Assembly (NCBI GenBank): GCA_946887025.1
Contig: CAMPJY010000119.1
Span: forward strand, 1-8,025
Length of the DNA stretch: 8,025 nt
Direction: 5' to 3'
Source: an uncultured Salinimicrobium sp.
GTDB lineage: Bacteria > Bacteroidota > Bacteroidia > Flavobacteriales > Flavobacteriaceae
The notes under the pieces were generated by a model. It searched no databases. It was not told the origin of the DNA and saw nothing but the letters and a program-made list of their open reading frames with translations. Below, in pieces: positions 6,831 to 8,025 of this stretch. A program made the translations under genes and the position numbers. Every line of letters starts with the position of its first letter. The stretch's first letter is position 1.

Positions 6831-7958
6831 ATGAAAACTCCTATTCTAATTTTTCTAGCTTTTTTACTCAGTATACCACTTCAGGCACAACAAAAACGGC
6901 TTCGGGATTACGGAATTGAAATCGGGGTGCTGCCTACGGGGCAGAATAACGCCATTACGGACGTGGAGGGAGTGACAGTGGGTCATACCACCATAATATC
7001 GGGAGATGATGTAAGAACGGGCGTGACGGCCATCCTACCGCATCAGGGAAATATCTTTCAGCTGAAGGTCCCTGCGGCCATCCATATAGGCAACGGATTT
7101 GGTAAACTGGCGGGCTATAGTCAGGTCAGGGAACTGGGGAACATTGAGACTCCTATTATCCTCACCAATACCCTGAGTGTCCCGGCAGCCTCAGAGGCTT
7201 TAATTTCATATACCCTCGACCAGCCGGAGAACCGGGAGGTGCGTTCTGTGAATTCAGTAGTGGGGGAAACCAACGATGGTTGGCTCAACGACATCAGGGG
7301 CAGGCACGTCAATCAGGAGCACGTGCTTTCAGCAATTGAGAATGCCAAAGGTGGAAAAGTTCCTGAAGGCAATGTAGGCGCGGGGACGGGCACCATCTGT
7401 TTCGGCTACAAGGGCGGGATTGGCACCTCCTCAAGGCTAATCCCTCAAAAGCTGGGAGGATATACTGTGGGAGTGCTGGTCCAGACGAATTTTGGAGGAG
7501 TGCTGGAAATTGCAGGAGTCCCTGTCGCCAAAGAATTTGGCAACTATCCCTATGCCAATACCAATGAAGCTGACGGCTCATGTATGATCGTGGTGATGAC
7601 AGACGCACCGCTGAGTCCACGGAACCTGGAGCGACTGGCAAAAAGGGCAATGCTTGGACTTGCAAAAACGGGCGGGATTGCCTCCAACGGGAGCGGGGAT
7701 TACGTGATCGCGGTCTCGACTGCTTCTGAAAATTTCGTGCCTTATTCTGACGAGTCCCTGTACCACGAAACAAAAGTGCTGAGAAATGACGAGGTCACTC
7801 CGCTTTTCCTGGCCACCATTGAAGCTACAGAAGAGGCCATCCTGAATTCCCTGTTTGCCGCCAAAACCATGCAGGGGCGGGACGGACATCAGGTAGAGGC
7901 TTTACCTGTGGAGGAGGTGATGAAAGTGATGGAGAAGTACAGTAGGGTAAAGGAATAA
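6831..7958 (+). CDS. Exported P1-family aminopeptidase (DmpA/BapA type, self-processing)
   Basis: This 375-aa protein carries a Sec signal peptide (hydrophobic 4-17, likely cleavage near LQAQ at 17-20) and the full P1 (S58/DmpA) domain: RDYGIEIGVLPTGQNNAITDVEGVTVGH at the start, the NTLSVPAASEAL segment (113-124), GNVGAGTG (180-187) and ADGSCMIVVMTDAP (247-260). Members are N-terminal-nucleophile hydrolases that cut themselves just before a serine into a larger alpha and smaller beta chain; here the predicted cut is G249-S250, with S250 the nucleophile. Characterised relatives release N-terminal residues from peptides, amides or esters, some accepting D-amino acids or beta-peptides. Activity here would be periplasmic or extracellular. 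Unusually, C251 follows the nucleophile directly. The gene lies 66 bp after the racemase on the same strand; cotranscription is possible but not shown. Homologous proteins in some Bacteroidota are likewise exported. Confidence 0.94.
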   Translation: MKTPILIFLAFLLSIPLQAQQKRLRDYGIEIGVLPTGQNNAITDVEGVTVGHTTIISGDDVRTGVTAILPHQGNIFQLKVPAAIHIGNGFGKLAGYSQVRELGNIETPIILTNTLSVPAASEALISYTLDQPENREVRSVNSVVGETNDGWLNDIRGRHVNQEHVLSAIENAKGGKVPEGNVGAGTGTICFGYKGGIGTSSRLIPQKLGGYTVGVLVQTNFGGVLEIAGVPVAKEFGNYPYANTNEADGSCMIVVMTDAPLSPRNLERLAKRAMLGLAKTGGIASNGSGDYVIAVSTASENFVPYSDESLYHETKVLRNDEVTPLFLATIEATEEAILNSLFAAKTMQGRDGHQVEALPVEEVMKVMEKYSRVKE

Positions 7959-7960
7959 AT

Positions 7961-8025
7961 GGTCAAAAGTCAAATTCCGGAGGCCAGAATTTAAATTCCA
8001 AAAATTTAAATCCCAAATTCCAAAA
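7961..8025 (+). repeat. Heptad-period AT-rich tract after the P1 peptidase gene, running off the window
   Basis: Two bases after the TAA, two xGTCAAA-type units (GGTCAAA, AGTCAAA at 7961-7974) lead into AAATTCC words at 7972-7978, 7993-7999 and 8015-8021, plus AAATCCC at 8008-8014. Their spacings are 21, 15 and 7, i.e. multiples of seven with one single-base slip. The tract may continue past the right edge. Confidence 0.7.

Noticed and set aside
7309..7773. 154-aa Arg/Ser/Pro-rich open frame on the minus strand
   Set aside because: Its composition is typical of an antisense shadow, and the plus strand here carries the conserved P1 peptidase core.
1..8025. A hidden defence, phage or mobile-element system
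   Set aside because: All genes but the lipoprotein fit ordinary metabolic or secreted-enzyme families; no transposase, integrase, terminal repeats or toxin-antitoxin pair is visible.

Overview
The window looks like chromosomal DNA of a flavobacterium (Bacteroidota), probably marine or environmental. The evidence is moderate GC with A-rich, Shine-Dalgarno-poor start regions, a eukaryote-like class Ia ribonucleotide reductase, a flavobacterial-style lipoprotein and secretome, and TAnnTTTG-like -7 boxes. The genus cannot be fixed from this sequence.

Layout, left to right. (1) The last 42 codons of nrdB (class Ia RNR radical subunit) enter from the left edge. A 131-bp gap built of 7-bp-period repeats follows, then complete nrdA (261-2735), closed by a clear intrinsic terminator (2777-2805). 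(2) A convergent minus-strand gene encodes a secreted SGNH/GDSL-like hydrolase (2877-3548). (3) A divergent plus-strand gene encodes a 260-aa lipoprotein of unknown function (3715-4497). (4) A probable operon of dgt-like dNTP triphosphohydrolase (4664-6007) and an Asp/Glu-racemase-family enzyme (6030-6764) is 22 bp apart. (5) An exported P1-family (DmpA/BapA-type) self-processing aminopeptidase (6831-7958) follows, and the window ends in another repeat tract.

Functionally, NrdA/NrdB make dNDPs and the Dgt-like enzyme breaks down dNTPs, so both ends of dNTP homeostasis lie within 6 kb, although two unrelated genes sit between them. The racemase and the P1 peptidase are neighbours on one strand and could both touch D-amino-acid chemistry, one in the cytosol and one beyond the inner membrane.

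The coding content is mostly conventional. The most unusual signal is non-coding. Four of the five plus-strand stop codons that have flanking sequence and no obvious terminator or coding reason (after nrdB, the lipoprotein gene, dgt and the P1 peptidase gene) are followed at once by tracts with a 7-bp period. The unit differs from tract to tract and even drifts within a tract, yet the 7-bp spacing is kept. One tract supplies the last six codons and the stop of the lipoprotein gene. Another switches from a purine-rich to a pyrimidine-rich strand midway, so it can fold on itself between nrdB and nrdA. I see no CRISPR array, transposase, tRNA, rRNA or phage gene.
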